From Symbiodinium microadriaticum (Eukaryota; Sar; Dinophyceae; Suessiales; Symbiodiniaceae), in NCBI GenBank assembly GCA_001939145.1, contig LSRX01000296.1, positions 554,247 to 618,246 of the forward strand: a DNA stretch of 64,000 bases. Reading direction: 5' to 3'. The notes under the pieces are model-generated. The model was not told the DNA's origin. It saw only the letters and a program-made list of their open reading frames with translations, and did no database searches. Within the stretch, counting starts at the first letter, position 1. The number at the start of each line of letters is the position of its first letter. Shown here one piece after another: positions 50,101-62,900 of this stretch. A program made the position numbers and the translations under genes.

Positions 50101-53100
50101 TCAGCCCCTAACTATCTCCAAACCTCGAAGTACCGACATCCGGGCTCTGGGCCTCGAAACCACAAGCTGGACATTCGACACCTCAAGAATCCGAAACCCT
50201 GAATCGTAAACCCAGGCCGTCCCGGCCTACGACAACCGACGCCAGCCTGGCGTGGCCAACGCGGCTGATTTCTGCAGCAACTGCGGCGAAAAGTAGCTGA
50301 CCGCGTGATGTGAGGTGTAACAGCTTCTCACTCCTGCAGTTGTCTTTTTTCCCAAACTCCACACCCACCTTTTATTTTCTCCTACACCCTAGACGCTGCA
50401 GCGTCATTTCTAAGACCTGTCTCCTCGGAGTGTTTGCAAGGCAAAGGTGTGGACGAGGACTGCGTGACCAAGGCATGCTACGGGGGTTTTGGGTTGCGGG
50501 TTTGGTGTTTAGGGCTTCAGGGTTTGGCATTCAGCTTCGCTCTTGGGTGCAGTTCCGTGAGTTTGACTTGCAGGGCAAGGGGGCTTTGGCAATAGTCAGT
50601 TTGTCACTCGGGTGATAGATACGATATCCGCAATTTGGGGCACTTCCAACCGCCGTGTATAATCTAAACCTACAGAAAGCTTGCCTGTAATTGAATCCAG
50701 AGGCTTAGGGCCTAGGCTTTGGAGCTATTTCTGCTGAGAGGTTCCGCCTGGTTGGGGCTTCCATATGACCTAGCTGTGACTGTGGTTGTCTGATTCGTGT
50801 CTCGGTTTTTCATGTTTGTGTTTTGCGGCAGATACGGCTTAGGGGTTCAGCGTTTCCTCTTTGATGGGTAGGGAACCCTGACGTCTAGCGCCTGCTTGAA
50901 GGCTCATGGGAGTTTGTTCAAGTGGGTTAGAAGCATATAGTGACAGAGGGAGATGTACCCAAAATTAAGATGCCTTACAGCCCTAATTGTAGCCTACTTA
51001 GTAAGTCCCATGAACCCCAAGCTGCATACCCGAACCTTCGGCTTTTGGAGAACCGAGCTGAGCCTTGATCCAACAACTAGTGGCAGGTCTGGTTGAGTTT
51101 AGGGGGTTCTGATGTGAGACAGGTCTTCCAGGATGCGGTTTCGCAAGCTTGCTGCGCGACTCGGACATTGCAGGTCATGACCGCGTGGCCCACCAAGAAC
51201 CACCACACGGACGTCACGTCGGTGATGTGCCCACGCACAGGCTTCATGAGTGCCCCGGCCGATCTTGGAAGCTTTCGAGTCCGAAGTCCATGAAGAAGAC
51301 CTGTAACTTGAAGTTCTTAGACCTTTTGTGCCGGGCTCGTTGGGTTGTCGGTTTGGGCGTGCACGTAGTGGTCCGGACCAAGCTGAGAGAGGCCTTGCTT
51401 TTCTCGAAGTTTGACAAAACTGCCTGAATCACAGAACCTAGACGGCGCCCTGTAGCCAGCACCCTAGGCCATACTGTAATTCTCATACCGTACTTGACGG
51501 CTCATTGGTGTTGGCGGCGGGCAGCTACAGCTGCACATATGTCATCCCCCGGATGACAGCTGTCACCCTAACCTGACTTTACGCATCTATGATCCTTCAA
51601 GCGAGGCCCAGTTCCTGTCTTGAGGCACCGTGGTCTGGCAACATTCACCCGCGGCTGAGACGATGGTTGTTTAGGGTTTAGGGCGGCTTCACGACCTTCT
51701 AGGAAAGTCGCGGGCCAAAGGTTTCGTCGATTGGCGATGTTTCAGGGTGTCCCTCTAAGCCTGATATGAGAGTTTCAGAACAGCAAGGGAACCCCCCCCC
51801 CCAAAAAAAAAAAAATAGAAGGATCCTGAATTCATACCAGGTTCTCTTTCAACCAAAAGCTACCCTCGCTTTCTGAAGCGCTCATCAGTTGCCAGGCTTA
51901 AGGTTCCCGGTTGAGCCACAAGAGCTGTCGAGAGAGGCGTTCGAAAAAAGTTCGGCCCTGGGCCCTTGATATAGGGGCCTAAATAAGTACCAACACCAGT
52001 TTGGGGCTCCTGATTCTAACTATGGGGTACAACATACCCTCTAGTACCCTATGCTGGTTGAGGCCCCTAAAGTAACCCCCAGACCCTGAAAGCTTCGTTG
52101 TGGTTGTGGCTATGGGCCCTAGAGCCAACAGAACGCCACTGCATAGACAGAAGAGATGAACCCTAGTTCCCCCAAGTCATGGTCCTGAAGCTTGTCAGAG
52201 AACCCTGGCTTCAAAACCATAAACCCTAAACCCTAAACAGCCTGCAACTTCACCAACCAGGCAAGAACTCCCCCGACTCTAGATCAATGAGCAGCCTAAG
52301 CTAGTGATTATGTGCGCTAATCCCAGGCTTAGGCCTTTGATTGGAGTGTGATTTAGGGTTTAGGTCTTAGGTTTCGACTTTCAACTTTCGGGCAATACCT
52401 GCAGATGAGCCAGATTCATCAGTGCCTGGTCACCCTTTGGAAACTCACCAACATCGTGTAAAACAGTTGTAAGACGTCACTAAACCCCGGTTAAAACCAG
52501 AGGCCGAGACGTAAACCCTGTTTCGGAGTGCAGTATGCTCCAAGACCAGTTTTGTGAAGGGCGGTTTCACAAGAATCGTTGCAGTGGTTGAAGAAACATA
52601 ATCAGGGAAAGCTTCCTGAGTCTCCTTCAATTCTGCAGCTTACGTTCTCCAAAGGGCTAAGCCGCAGTCTGAAAGCCTGGATGGGGTTTCGGCTCCGGGC
52701 CTCCTCTTCATCACTACAAGTTCACGTGCCTCTCTGACAAAAGAACCCCCAATACAACCCACTAAAGGGTTTAAGGTTTAGGGGTTTAGGGTAAGCCCAG
52801 CATCCCGAAGCATCCGACAGCCGCGAAATAGCGAGCACGTCGTGGAATCTTGCCGCCGCCAGGCAACGAGGGCACGGCGCCGCGGACGATCCATGACCGC
52901 CGGCTTGTGGGGTCAGCTTAAGGATGTGGGGTTAAGGCTTTCGAACCGAGGTTTAGGGCAATGCTCTGAGGTTGAGACTGCCCTAAACCCTAAACCCTAA
53001 ACCGTCAGGGGCAGCTTGTAGTTCGCTCTTGGCACCGCTAGAAATTATCGTTGCAGCCTTAAGTCTGACCATTGAATCCTTTCTAGACACCTTCTTGAAC

Positions 53101-53925
53101 CCTTTTGAGACCGACACCCCAAGTCGAATGGTAGAAGCACCTGAGCCCGAAATCCTATGAGGCTCTTTCACGCACAAGAGACCCACACTACTCCACACCC
53201 CAAGCCCTAAGCCCTACGTATTCCTCGCTGAAACGAAAACGAGGCCACCAAGGCGGTCTAGTGCCTATGCCGTTTAGTATTGGGGGTTCAGGGTTCAGTC
53301 GTCGACGAGCCCTTCGGATTTCCGACGTGTCACGGACCCTGACAGAGATGAACTCCCGTACTTCGAACTTCGGATTAGACATGTGGGGTTTCTGCGTGCA
53401 GAGCAGATGAAGTATGGGCGTCCTTCTCCAGCTAGTTCTTGGGCGTCTGGTTTTGGACTGCTTTTGATTCTAGCGCTTATGGGTTGAAGGGTTCGGCAGG
53501 GTTGTAAGAGCTTGAATCTTCAATACTTTACATAAGATTTTGTGGCAGCTCGTGTGAGCTTTGAAGGTGTTTTCGCTTCGGGTTCGGAGTAGGCCGCAAG
53601 TGTTCCGTAGCTCAGGGGACACCAAACCGCAAAGGTGTGTGCGGCCTAAATATTTATCCATACTATTTTGGAGCTCCTCATTGTAACTATCGTGCCAAAA
53701 AGTACCCCCTAATACCCTATTCTACTTGTTGAGGCTCCTATAGTAACCCCTAGATAGCTTCAGTATAACCTACCCCCTAACACCCTATTCTACTTCTCAA
53801 AGGCCCCAGAAAGCCGAGCTTCCGGCCAGGAGATCTATCGAGTCTGCGAGCAGGCGACTGGCAAGATGCCGTCTTCCGGATTTCAGGATTTTCTTGGGTT
53901 CGAGGGTTTTGGGGTGTTTGGGTTT

Positions 53926-53957
<32 letters not shown>

Positions 53958-56900
53958 NNNNNNNNNNNNNNNNNGGGGGGGGTTGGGGGGTTTCGCCCAA
54001 AGCCATGACTGAGCCTGAAGCCTAGGCCGAGACCCCCAAAACCCTGAAGCTCTGAAGCTCTGGGAGGGCTCCTTCGGGTCGAGTCGAAGTCCATTTCCCG
54101 AGCCCCAGGATGATTCAGGTTTCGACCCCGACCGAGTGTAGGCGTGTGTAGGGGCTTCGGGGTTTAGGGCTCTAGGGCTTTAGGGTTTTGGGGTTTAGAG
54201 TTTTCGTGTTTAGGGGTTTCGGGGTTTAGGGTTTAGGGATTTAGGGTGAGGTTTAGGGGGTTTAGGGGTTTTAGGGTTTTAGGGGTTTAGGGGTTTAGGG
54301 GTCTAGGGGGTTCGACCCCGACCAGCTCTCGAGGCGGAACTCCCAAGTGGGGTAGGGGCCCTTGTAAAGTAAGCACGAACAGATCCTGAAACCTGGCTCC
54401 GAACCCCACCAAGAAACTGAAACCCCCCCGAAGAATGGACTACATGCGGTTTTGCAGCAGTTAAAGTCCTTTCGGGTAATGGTATCCTAGCTACTCATCG
54501 AGGATCTTACAGGTCAGCCCTAAACCCTAAGCCCATCAGCCTTAGCCCTGAAACCAAGCAAGCCCCTCCGCTTCTTTCACATGGGAAGACTCAGGGCTCT
54601 GACCGGTTCACCTACACGGTGATGGGTTCTATGCTGGAGCTGCTTCTGGAATGCAAGCGGGGGGGAGAAAGGGGCTTGGTTTTTAGCTCAAGGGTTCAAG
54701 GCCTTGGCTGAAGGCTGTGCAAGCTTATTTGAGTTTTTCTTTAGTACTATGTTCTGCTGCGAATATTGGGTTCTGTTGAATGCTACAAGGGAGGCTGTAG
54801 GCTTTTGGTAGGATGCGTTTTGGTTTGATACTTTGGTGCTTGTCTGGGATCCATGCACCTAGTATAAACAGGGTATGCAGCGTAAACCGTGCAATCCAAC
54901 TTGCAAGTCGAATCTAATTGCTTACCAATTCCTTGATCCTGCAAGCAGGGGTTTCGAGTTTGGTTGCATCTAAAAGCTTGCGCGGTTCTAGCTTGCTGCT
55001 GCAGGGCTATAGATAGTGCTCCGGGCGAGAACTCAAATGCCGGAATACGGCCTTCTTTCAACGGTATCTGCGGTATATAATCAACAAGCGTCGTTGTCAG
55101 ATGGGGTTTGGGGGGTTCGGGTTTTAGCAAGGGTCGCTGTCGGGACAATTGGCTTCTTTTTCAGTGCTGTCCGGTTTTTCCGTGGGCAGGGGCTTGGGAT
55201 ACCACGATACAGGACATCCACATCCGATTTCCTTCGCCTACCTGCAAAACTGCATCCCCGCACTCCATGGGCACCTTGCGAGACCCCAATGAACAAACCA
55301 AGATAACCCCAGCGACCAATCCCGAAGCATTACACCGACTGCTTTTCTGTATCCCGAAGCCCAAGGCACAGACCCTGGATTGCCCCCAAACCCAAAGCAC
55401 TCCAAGGTATTGCAATGCCATAGTCGACTTGCTGGCCAAGGGCAACCCCAGCCCGGCTCAAAGCGGAAGTGGCTTAGGGCCTACGTGGTAGCTACCATAG
55501 TTAACGGTTTTTACAAAGACCCGTGAAGGGGTTTAGTCGCAAGGAGTGAGACATGCAGACTTCAGGGCTTACAGGCTGCCGAGGCTGGTCACCCAACAAC
55601 AGGCTTGGCTTCAGAAAGCCGCTAGAACCAGGGGGCCGAAGCGGAAGATGCCAAAGCCCTAGCCCACTCAGCCCTGAAACCCGGGAGTCGTCTAGCCCCT
55701 ATTCGAGGCCCAAGCCAGAGCAGTGTCTGCTTCATTTCAGGGACGCCAGGTTTAGCAGTTGAGGGAGACCTTGCACGTGAAGCTACCCGAAGTAGAAACC
55801 CATACACCCCAAACGCCAAAGCCTAACCCCAGCCCTAAGAGGGCCCCAAGTGTTGAGACCTTTCCTGTGGGGCTGTGAGGGTTCTGGCTGATAGTGCCGC
55901 AAAGGACCGCTGGTGAGGACCCGGACTGGCTGTAGGGTTAGAGGAGCCCCGATTTCGGGATTAGGGTTTAGCTTTTACCACCTGCTGCTCTCGCCGAGAT
56001 CAGTCGAAAGCGAAGCTCAACATCCGCCAGGAGAAGAACGGAGCGGCGGCAGTCTCAGCGATAAGGATAGAAAGAAAACCTTTAGTGTAACGGTTAAAAC
56101 CTCTATAACCTCTGCTATCCCTAGGAAGCCCCGAACCCTAGGACACAATGAACAGGAAGGCCGTTTAGGAAACCCTAAGAAGCCGAGTTTTCGGCCCTTT
56201 GCTCCTCCTGGCCAACCCAACCTCAGTAGCCAAAATAGGGCCAAGGATGAAGAATGATTCTACGGACACAGGGGTTTATCAGGGTTTAGGGGATAGGCCG
56301 AAAGGATTCCTTGCTAACAAAGGGCGCTTTCATGACTGACAGGCGAGCTATGGTCTCTTTCGATACGGAGTATAAGGGGAATACTAACGCTAATTTGTCC
56401 CTTATGCTGACGGTAGGCCACCAAACTCCTGAACTGGACCCGCCAGAGCACCAGTGTGAAATTTTATGTTTTACCTTGTTCACCCCTTCTAGGTGTAAAG
56501 CTTTAAACCCTAAACCGTTGCAGCCTGTACATAGCCCTAAACCCCAAACCTTACTTAACCCTCAAGCTCTAGACACTCAGGTTCCCCTAAACCCCCTAAA
56601 CCCCGGAAGAAATGTGGTGTTAGGTGGGGATCCCCTAAAAAGCTCCCTTGCATAGGAAACACCTCTGCCTGATAGACGGAAAAAAAGGGGGCTTCAAAAC
56701 CCTAAACCCTAAGGGTCCCCTAAACCCTAAACCCTGAACGGTAGGGTTTAGGGTTTAGGGCTTAGGGCTTAGGGTTTAGGGCCCCTAAACCCTACCAGCT
56801 CCCGAGGTGTACATGGAGGGCCTCACTGAGGAGCAGTGTCCGAAGCTCAGCGGTGCAAAGGAGCTCTTGCCCTGACTTCTTTGGGGCTTGCCTAGGCTTT

Positions 56901-59900
56901 CATACATGGTTTTTTCAGGGTGTTTACGTAATAAACCATTAAGGCCCTCATATAATATAGGGGCAATAATAATACTATTTTGGGGGGATTCCTTGTTATA
57001 AGTATAGTATAATGGGCCCCAAAATCCTCTTCTAATGATTGAGGGCCCTACATTAGGTTCCTTCGGGTTTGGGGATTTGGGGCTTCGAAGTTCAGGGCTT
57101 AGGGGTTTAGAGTCCAAGGCAAGGGTTTGGGCTTTGTGTGTGGGGCTTTTGAGGGTTCAGGGCTACTGGTTTGTGTTTAATTTTGTCTAGGTGCTTTCAG
57201 TTTCACGGCGTCCGTTGAAGAGCATGTTTGACTCACATACTGATCTCGCTGGAAGTGCGGAGTCAGAGCGAAACAACCTCGAGGATCAGCTTTGATGCCT
57301 AAAACCTCAAGCCTAACCCCTTAAATCCTAACCTGCCCCACCCCTTACATCATTAAGCCCTAAACCCCCAGACCACTGAAATCTTCCAGAACGTCGTAAG
57401 CAAGAACATCGTCGAAGCTCGTGAGCCCAGATTAGGGCTTCAAGTCTCTGTGCCTCAAGTGCCCAAACTCAAACGCTGTTTTCGGAGTTTTGGGGAAAGG
57501 GAGTGAGTTTCAAGGCTCCACTACTCCTCACCTTCGGCTCCCAATCAAAACCAGACGCCCTGGGAGATTCTCGCGCAATCTTAGGGGCACCTGCCCATGG
57601 GCTTTCTAACGAGGTCCACGCAGAGACCACCTTGCATCTGGGGCGCAGGGTTCCAAAGACCCAAAATCACCCGGGGGATGCCCCCCAAAAAACGCCTTCA
57701 CCACCTCCCAAAAGCCCGAAAAAGCACCGAAACACACAACACCCTTCACACCTGAGAGACCAGACCCGACCATACAAAGAGTTTGATGAACGCTACATGA
57801 ACTCAAGGCCCCTTGAAGATCCAAAGCTTTCAATATAGGGGGCCTCATCTTTACCCGTACTCTTTTGGGGCCTCCTGATTATAGTTATAGTATATTAAAA
57901 TACCCCAAGATTATAACTATAGTAGAACAATACCCCAAAACCCTATTCTAATTAGTTTAAGGCTCCCCCACCTTACGCGTGAGGCAACACCGCCGAGGAG
58001 CTCATGGCCATGATGGACCGTAGCCTCGGCAAGTACTGGGAGAAAACTCCTCTGCTCCTCTGACTTCTGCAGGGTAGGGGGTAGGGGGGTGGGGGGAGTC
58101 TTAAAAAGTAAGTTGTTTCATGGCTGCATGCTCTTATTGAGCGGTTTCAGGGTTTAGAAGACCTTCGTAGGCCTTTTCTGCACGGGCTGTGTAAGGTATT
58201 TTGACAAGAGGGTTTATAGGGCTGCCCCGAAAGCCCAATGCCCTAAACCCTGAAGCATTTAAAGCAACCCCGAATCGACGACGCTGGCTCCAAGCTTCTA
58301 CTTCCGACTTCTGATATTTTGGAGACGTAGGGCTGAAGACCGGCCTCGCCGAGCTTTGGGAAGCTGCACTGCACCTTGAATTGTCCTTGGAGCCTGGTTC
58401 ACTAGATTAGCAGATTAACCTGAACTAGATTGATAGGCAGATGGATAGATAGATAGACAGACAGATAGATAGATAGACAGGTAGGTAGACAGACAGGTAG
58501 ATGGATAGATAGATAGATAGATAGACAGATAGATAGATAGGTGGACAGACACGTGGATGCAGATAGAGACAGATAGACAGATATGTGGAAAGCTAGACAG
58601 ATAGATAGACAAATAGATGGATATATCGATCGTTAGATTGTCATCATTGCCATTCTTCTGTTCATGAGCGTTAACACTATTCAACAGACCCCTGAATGTA
58701 GAATACCAAGCCCAGAGCTTTTGCCCAGAAGACCAAACCCGAAAGAGCCAGGTGGTAACGATCAGAGAACGGTGGCCGCTACCGTCTTTTCCTCGGGCTG
58801 TTTCCGAAGTGTGGGCTTCTGTCGGTGTAGGAGTTGATGATTTCAATCCTTCGCTGTCTGTGATGCAGGGGGAGGATTTCTTCTGCAGGGTCGGCATGGC
58901 TCGGCCTCACCCTTTAAATCAAGGATAGACCCACCCCCCCCCCCCGCTCCACTCCCCCAAACCTTCGCGGCGCAAGGCCATGAACTCTGAAAGCTCACGG
59001 AGCCACTTGGTGCTGCTCATCAAGATCATTAGCGTGAATAAGCATGCCCGGCGAGAGTTGAGAGTGTTCCGGGGTTCGGGGGTTTTACAGTAATCACATC
59101 GTGTCGAAGGGCGAGGTTTGGGTATTCGGCTTAGGGGGAAGCTTGGGGATTGACAGGTTTAGGTTTGATGCATAGAAGGTCGGAGTTCGGAGCCATTTGG
59201 AGGCTGCTTTTGTATCATTCGTACGCTCAGCTTAATGTGTCGAAGGTCTCGGACAACTAGCGAGCAGAGAACCATGCGCATCGCGAAGGAAGCTTGCGCG
59301 GGAGTATCGGGCCCCATACCTTGATAAGCTTTACAATCCGGATCTATTACATTAAGGCCTTTGGAGCAAGGACATCCTTTTGACTTGGGCTCAGGGCCAA
59401 AGAGAGGTGTGGGAATAGACTCTCAGGAGCCGAAATCTGCAAACCGAGATCCCGGCCGGGTAACTCATGTCTCCTTGTGCTTGTGTCGAGACAGTCGTAG
59501 TCGTCGTCGTAGTGGTGTCGGAGTAGCAGTAGCAGTAGGAGTAGTAGTAGGAGTGGGAGTAGGCTTGACTTGAGTAGGGGTGGGAGTAAGGGGAGGAGCA
59601 GTGGAAGAAGTAGTAGTAGTTGTTGTAGCAGTGGGAGTGGTGGGGGCGGTGGTGGCAGTGGTGGCAGTGGTGGCAATGATGGCGGTGGCCGTGACAGTCT
59701 GCGTGGTGCTGGTAGAAGTGGTTTATCTCCTGCTCCTCCTACTGTTGCTGCCGCCACCGCACAGCCCTAATCCCTCGCTGTGCCAGGGAAACGAAGGAGA
59801 CACTTAAAGGCAAGATGCTGATGTGCTGCTTGGCGTGAACAAGGTTTCTGAAGGGTTTGAAGAAGCCGTAACAAGCCCTGAGCCCGAACCTTCCGAGAGT

Positions 59901-62900
59901 TTTGGTCCTAAGCGCTCATGTGGGTTCATCCTAGGTTACCCGAAAACGGTCAAGCCTTAAACGCTAAACCCTAAACTCCAACAGCCCTCAAACCCACCAT
60001 TGTAGGACCTGAGGACCTGCCTCTTGACGACTTGCAGAATGACTTGGGTTGTCAGGCTACAGATGATGCTCGGAATACTAACCCTAAAGCCCTAAACCTT
60101 TGTCCGCATACCCGATTTCGCCAACCGTAATCCCTAAACCCTTATCCCTGAAACCTAATCCGCAAACTGTCGGCCCCTAGTACCCAAAAGCCGAAGGCTT
60201 ACAACTTCGCAAGCGATCCGTAGCAGCCCAGGACTGTTCCCCTGAGCCACGCGAACTCCACCCTTCCCAACTTCAAAAACTCACCAAACTCTACCCTAAT
60301 CCCCCCTAAACCCTAATCTCTAAGCCCCAAGCCCTAGTACCCAAACCCCAAGCCCCAAACCTCACCAGCAACAGACGACATGAAGACTCGAGGCGACCTT
60401 GCGGGCTCTGAGCGACTAAAGAAGTCGGAGGCCGAAGTTTCTTGCTTCGCAGCTGAGGCTCAACAGAGGTGTGTATGCATATAAATGAATAAACAAATAA
60501 ATAAATAAATAAATAAATAAGTGTATATGTATATACACACATATGCACAGAATTATACACACACACACACCCACACGCGCGCTCGTGCACACACCCACAG
60601 ACACAGACACAGACACAGACACAGACACAGACACAGACACAAACACAGACACAGACACAGACACAGACACAGACACAGACAGAGCGAGAGAGAGAGAGAG
60701 AGAGACAGACANTATATATATATATATGTGTATATATAGTTACAATTATACTTATAAATATATAATTATATATAGTGCAACGGAGTTTTAAGTTGGGTTA
60801 CCTGAAATGAAGCGATAGACTTGATGTTTCGCAAGCTTGTATCCCAAAAATCTGCCGACACCTTGCATCGCCAACCACAATCCGTAAAACCCCGACTCCT
60901 ACTATGGATGCCCATAAAACGCTCTGCACCCGACGGCAGGTGACAGAGCACCAGCAGAAGGAAGCTATTGAGATCAACAGGCAAGGGCGAAAGAGAGGAG
61001 GTAGAATAGAACCATAAGTGGTAGGATCCTGATAGCAAGGATTGGAAAGCCCTGAGCCCCTAAAGCCCCGAGCCTTAAATGCCCTAAACACCCGAAGAGT
61101 GCAGACCTGCGAGGTCTGACATGATGTCATAGGGAAGACAGAGAAACCCCCTAACAAGGCTTCGGCAACCCGCCACGGAGTCCTTAAGCCCCTATTCTGA
61201 AGCCTTCCTGTGGATGGACGGGAAGAAGGGCGATGAGGCGTTGACACAAGAGTTAGATTTGGGGCCAGCGATGTTTGGTCTGGGGTTTGGGATGTAGGGT
61301 GTATGTTTAGGGTTTAGAGGTTCTTGCAAACCGGATCCTAGTGCTCTGCGTGCTTTCAGGGATTCAAAGCGTTACAATCCGAGTCCTGATATGGTCGCGG
61401 TCTTGATGGGGGTCTACCTTGACGAGAAACTCGTCTGCTTGTGGGGGCCACTAAGTCCTAAACCGTAGGCGTGTTACAGAATTCACAGAAACAAGGCCCG
61501 TGAGAGCGACTCGCGCAGCATTCACGGCCGGAAGCTTCCTGAACTGCTCTTTGTTTGCCTGTGTTGGAGTTCAAGTTTTCTAGGTGAGCTGCTTGGTGAC
61601 AACGGTGCCGAGCTGTTTAAAATCTAGAGCATCCGGCTGATGCTTCCGGTCCGAAGCCAGGTGTTCCGTCCTTCCGGAATCCCTAATCCTGGACCCGGGC
61701 ATTCCTAAACCCGGGTTTCTAATTCCAGAAGCCCTAAAGCCCAAAGGCCCCAAAAGCCCTAAGCCACAAAAAAGCAAAAAGCCTTAAACCTAAAAGGACC
61801 CTGGACCCTATAAGCCCTAACCGAGTTCCTAAGTCGCCCTAAGTCGGGTTGCCCCTGGCCAGATCTCTCACCGCCTTGGGTGACGTGATCGAGGCCCTGA
61901 AATAGCGTGGATGTGGGATCTTTGGGGTTTCGGGTTCAGGGCTTGGGGTTCTAAGGTTCAGGGATCTGTGTTACTGGGTCCAAAGCCTTGGTTCAGTGTT
62001 CGGTGGCTTTAGGGTTGCTAACAGCTTGTGCATTGACATGGGAAGCCACTGTCCTAACCGTTCGCACGGCTAATGGTAAGAGCAGAAGGCTCTTTTGGCG
62101 GCGGCTCAAGTTTATTGGAGGCTTCAGGGCTGGAGGTTTGTAGATTTGGGCTTCGGGCTCCGTCTCCAAACTTACTGGGCCATTTTTCACTTCTCCCCTC
62201 CCGGAGCAGCGGGCCAAGTGGAGCAGGGCAAGATTGAAAGTGGCACTGGATGAGGCTCCTCTGTGACCCGCGGTCCGCCAGCGATGCGTATTGTCCTTGC
62301 GCCACTAAGGCGGTTTGGCTAACACAGTTCATGCAACCATTGTTTTGAGCGGCGTTATGTCTTTGTGGGTGTTGCCCGCGGGAAGACTCTCCACAGCAGG
62401 CCAGCGTGCTTCAATTATCCATCGCATATCGAAGGATGTGGAATTTAGGATTTCGCATGGAGGGTGTCCCTGTCTAAAGAGGGGTTTGAGAGTTAGCTCG
62501 TGGGGCTTCAGTTCACAGAGTGTCGGATTTCGCATGAAGGAGAGTAGGAGTCGGACGATTTGGGGGTATGTTTTGCAGGCTGAACAGGTCGACATATAGT
62601 CCAAGCTCCCTGCACTACACCCTATAAGGATGAACCAAGTTCCTTGTTGGCAGTCCCTGGCAGGCTTTTCTGTTGCCAGTGTGGACGTTCAACGGTTGGT
62701 TGCGAAAACGGTCGTCGTCGTGGAAGAGCCTGTCTGCAGTGAATCCAGAATTGTGTCCGTTTCTGCAGGCCCTGACCAAGGGCGGCAAGGGAGTCGTCCC
62801 CTACAGGACCTGCAATGGGAGTTCTTCTACAGGCCTAGGCAGTGACTAATGGACATGCTTCAAAAGCTGTACACTGGAGTGCACTCCTTGGGGTGCCTGT

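Larger units (their letters stand above)
34147..52862 (+). other. 18.7 kb kinesin intron that hosts the ceramidase-like gene
   Basis: The intron starts GTGCAG directly after the P-loop exon and ends GCCAG before [10 protein letters not shown]. Apart from the nested gene it holds a (GA)n tract (about 34971-35010), minisatellites (36.7-38.0 kb), dispersed AT-rich elements, a hairpin and TTTAGGG-type arrays. 34,150-35,250 has no recognised exon. 51,580-52,860 has only heptamer-rich and AT-rich repeat sequence. Confidence 0.85.

Noticed and set aside
34147-52862. Assembly chimera as the cause of the nested gene
   Set aside because: Kinesin exon phase and family order continue exactly across the intron, and the nearest gaps (30313-30441 and 53958-53974) lie outside it. 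Not fully excluded without reads.
58415-58897. 160-residue minus-strand open frame rich in Ser, Ile, Tyr
   Set aside because: It is translation of the GATA tetramer array.
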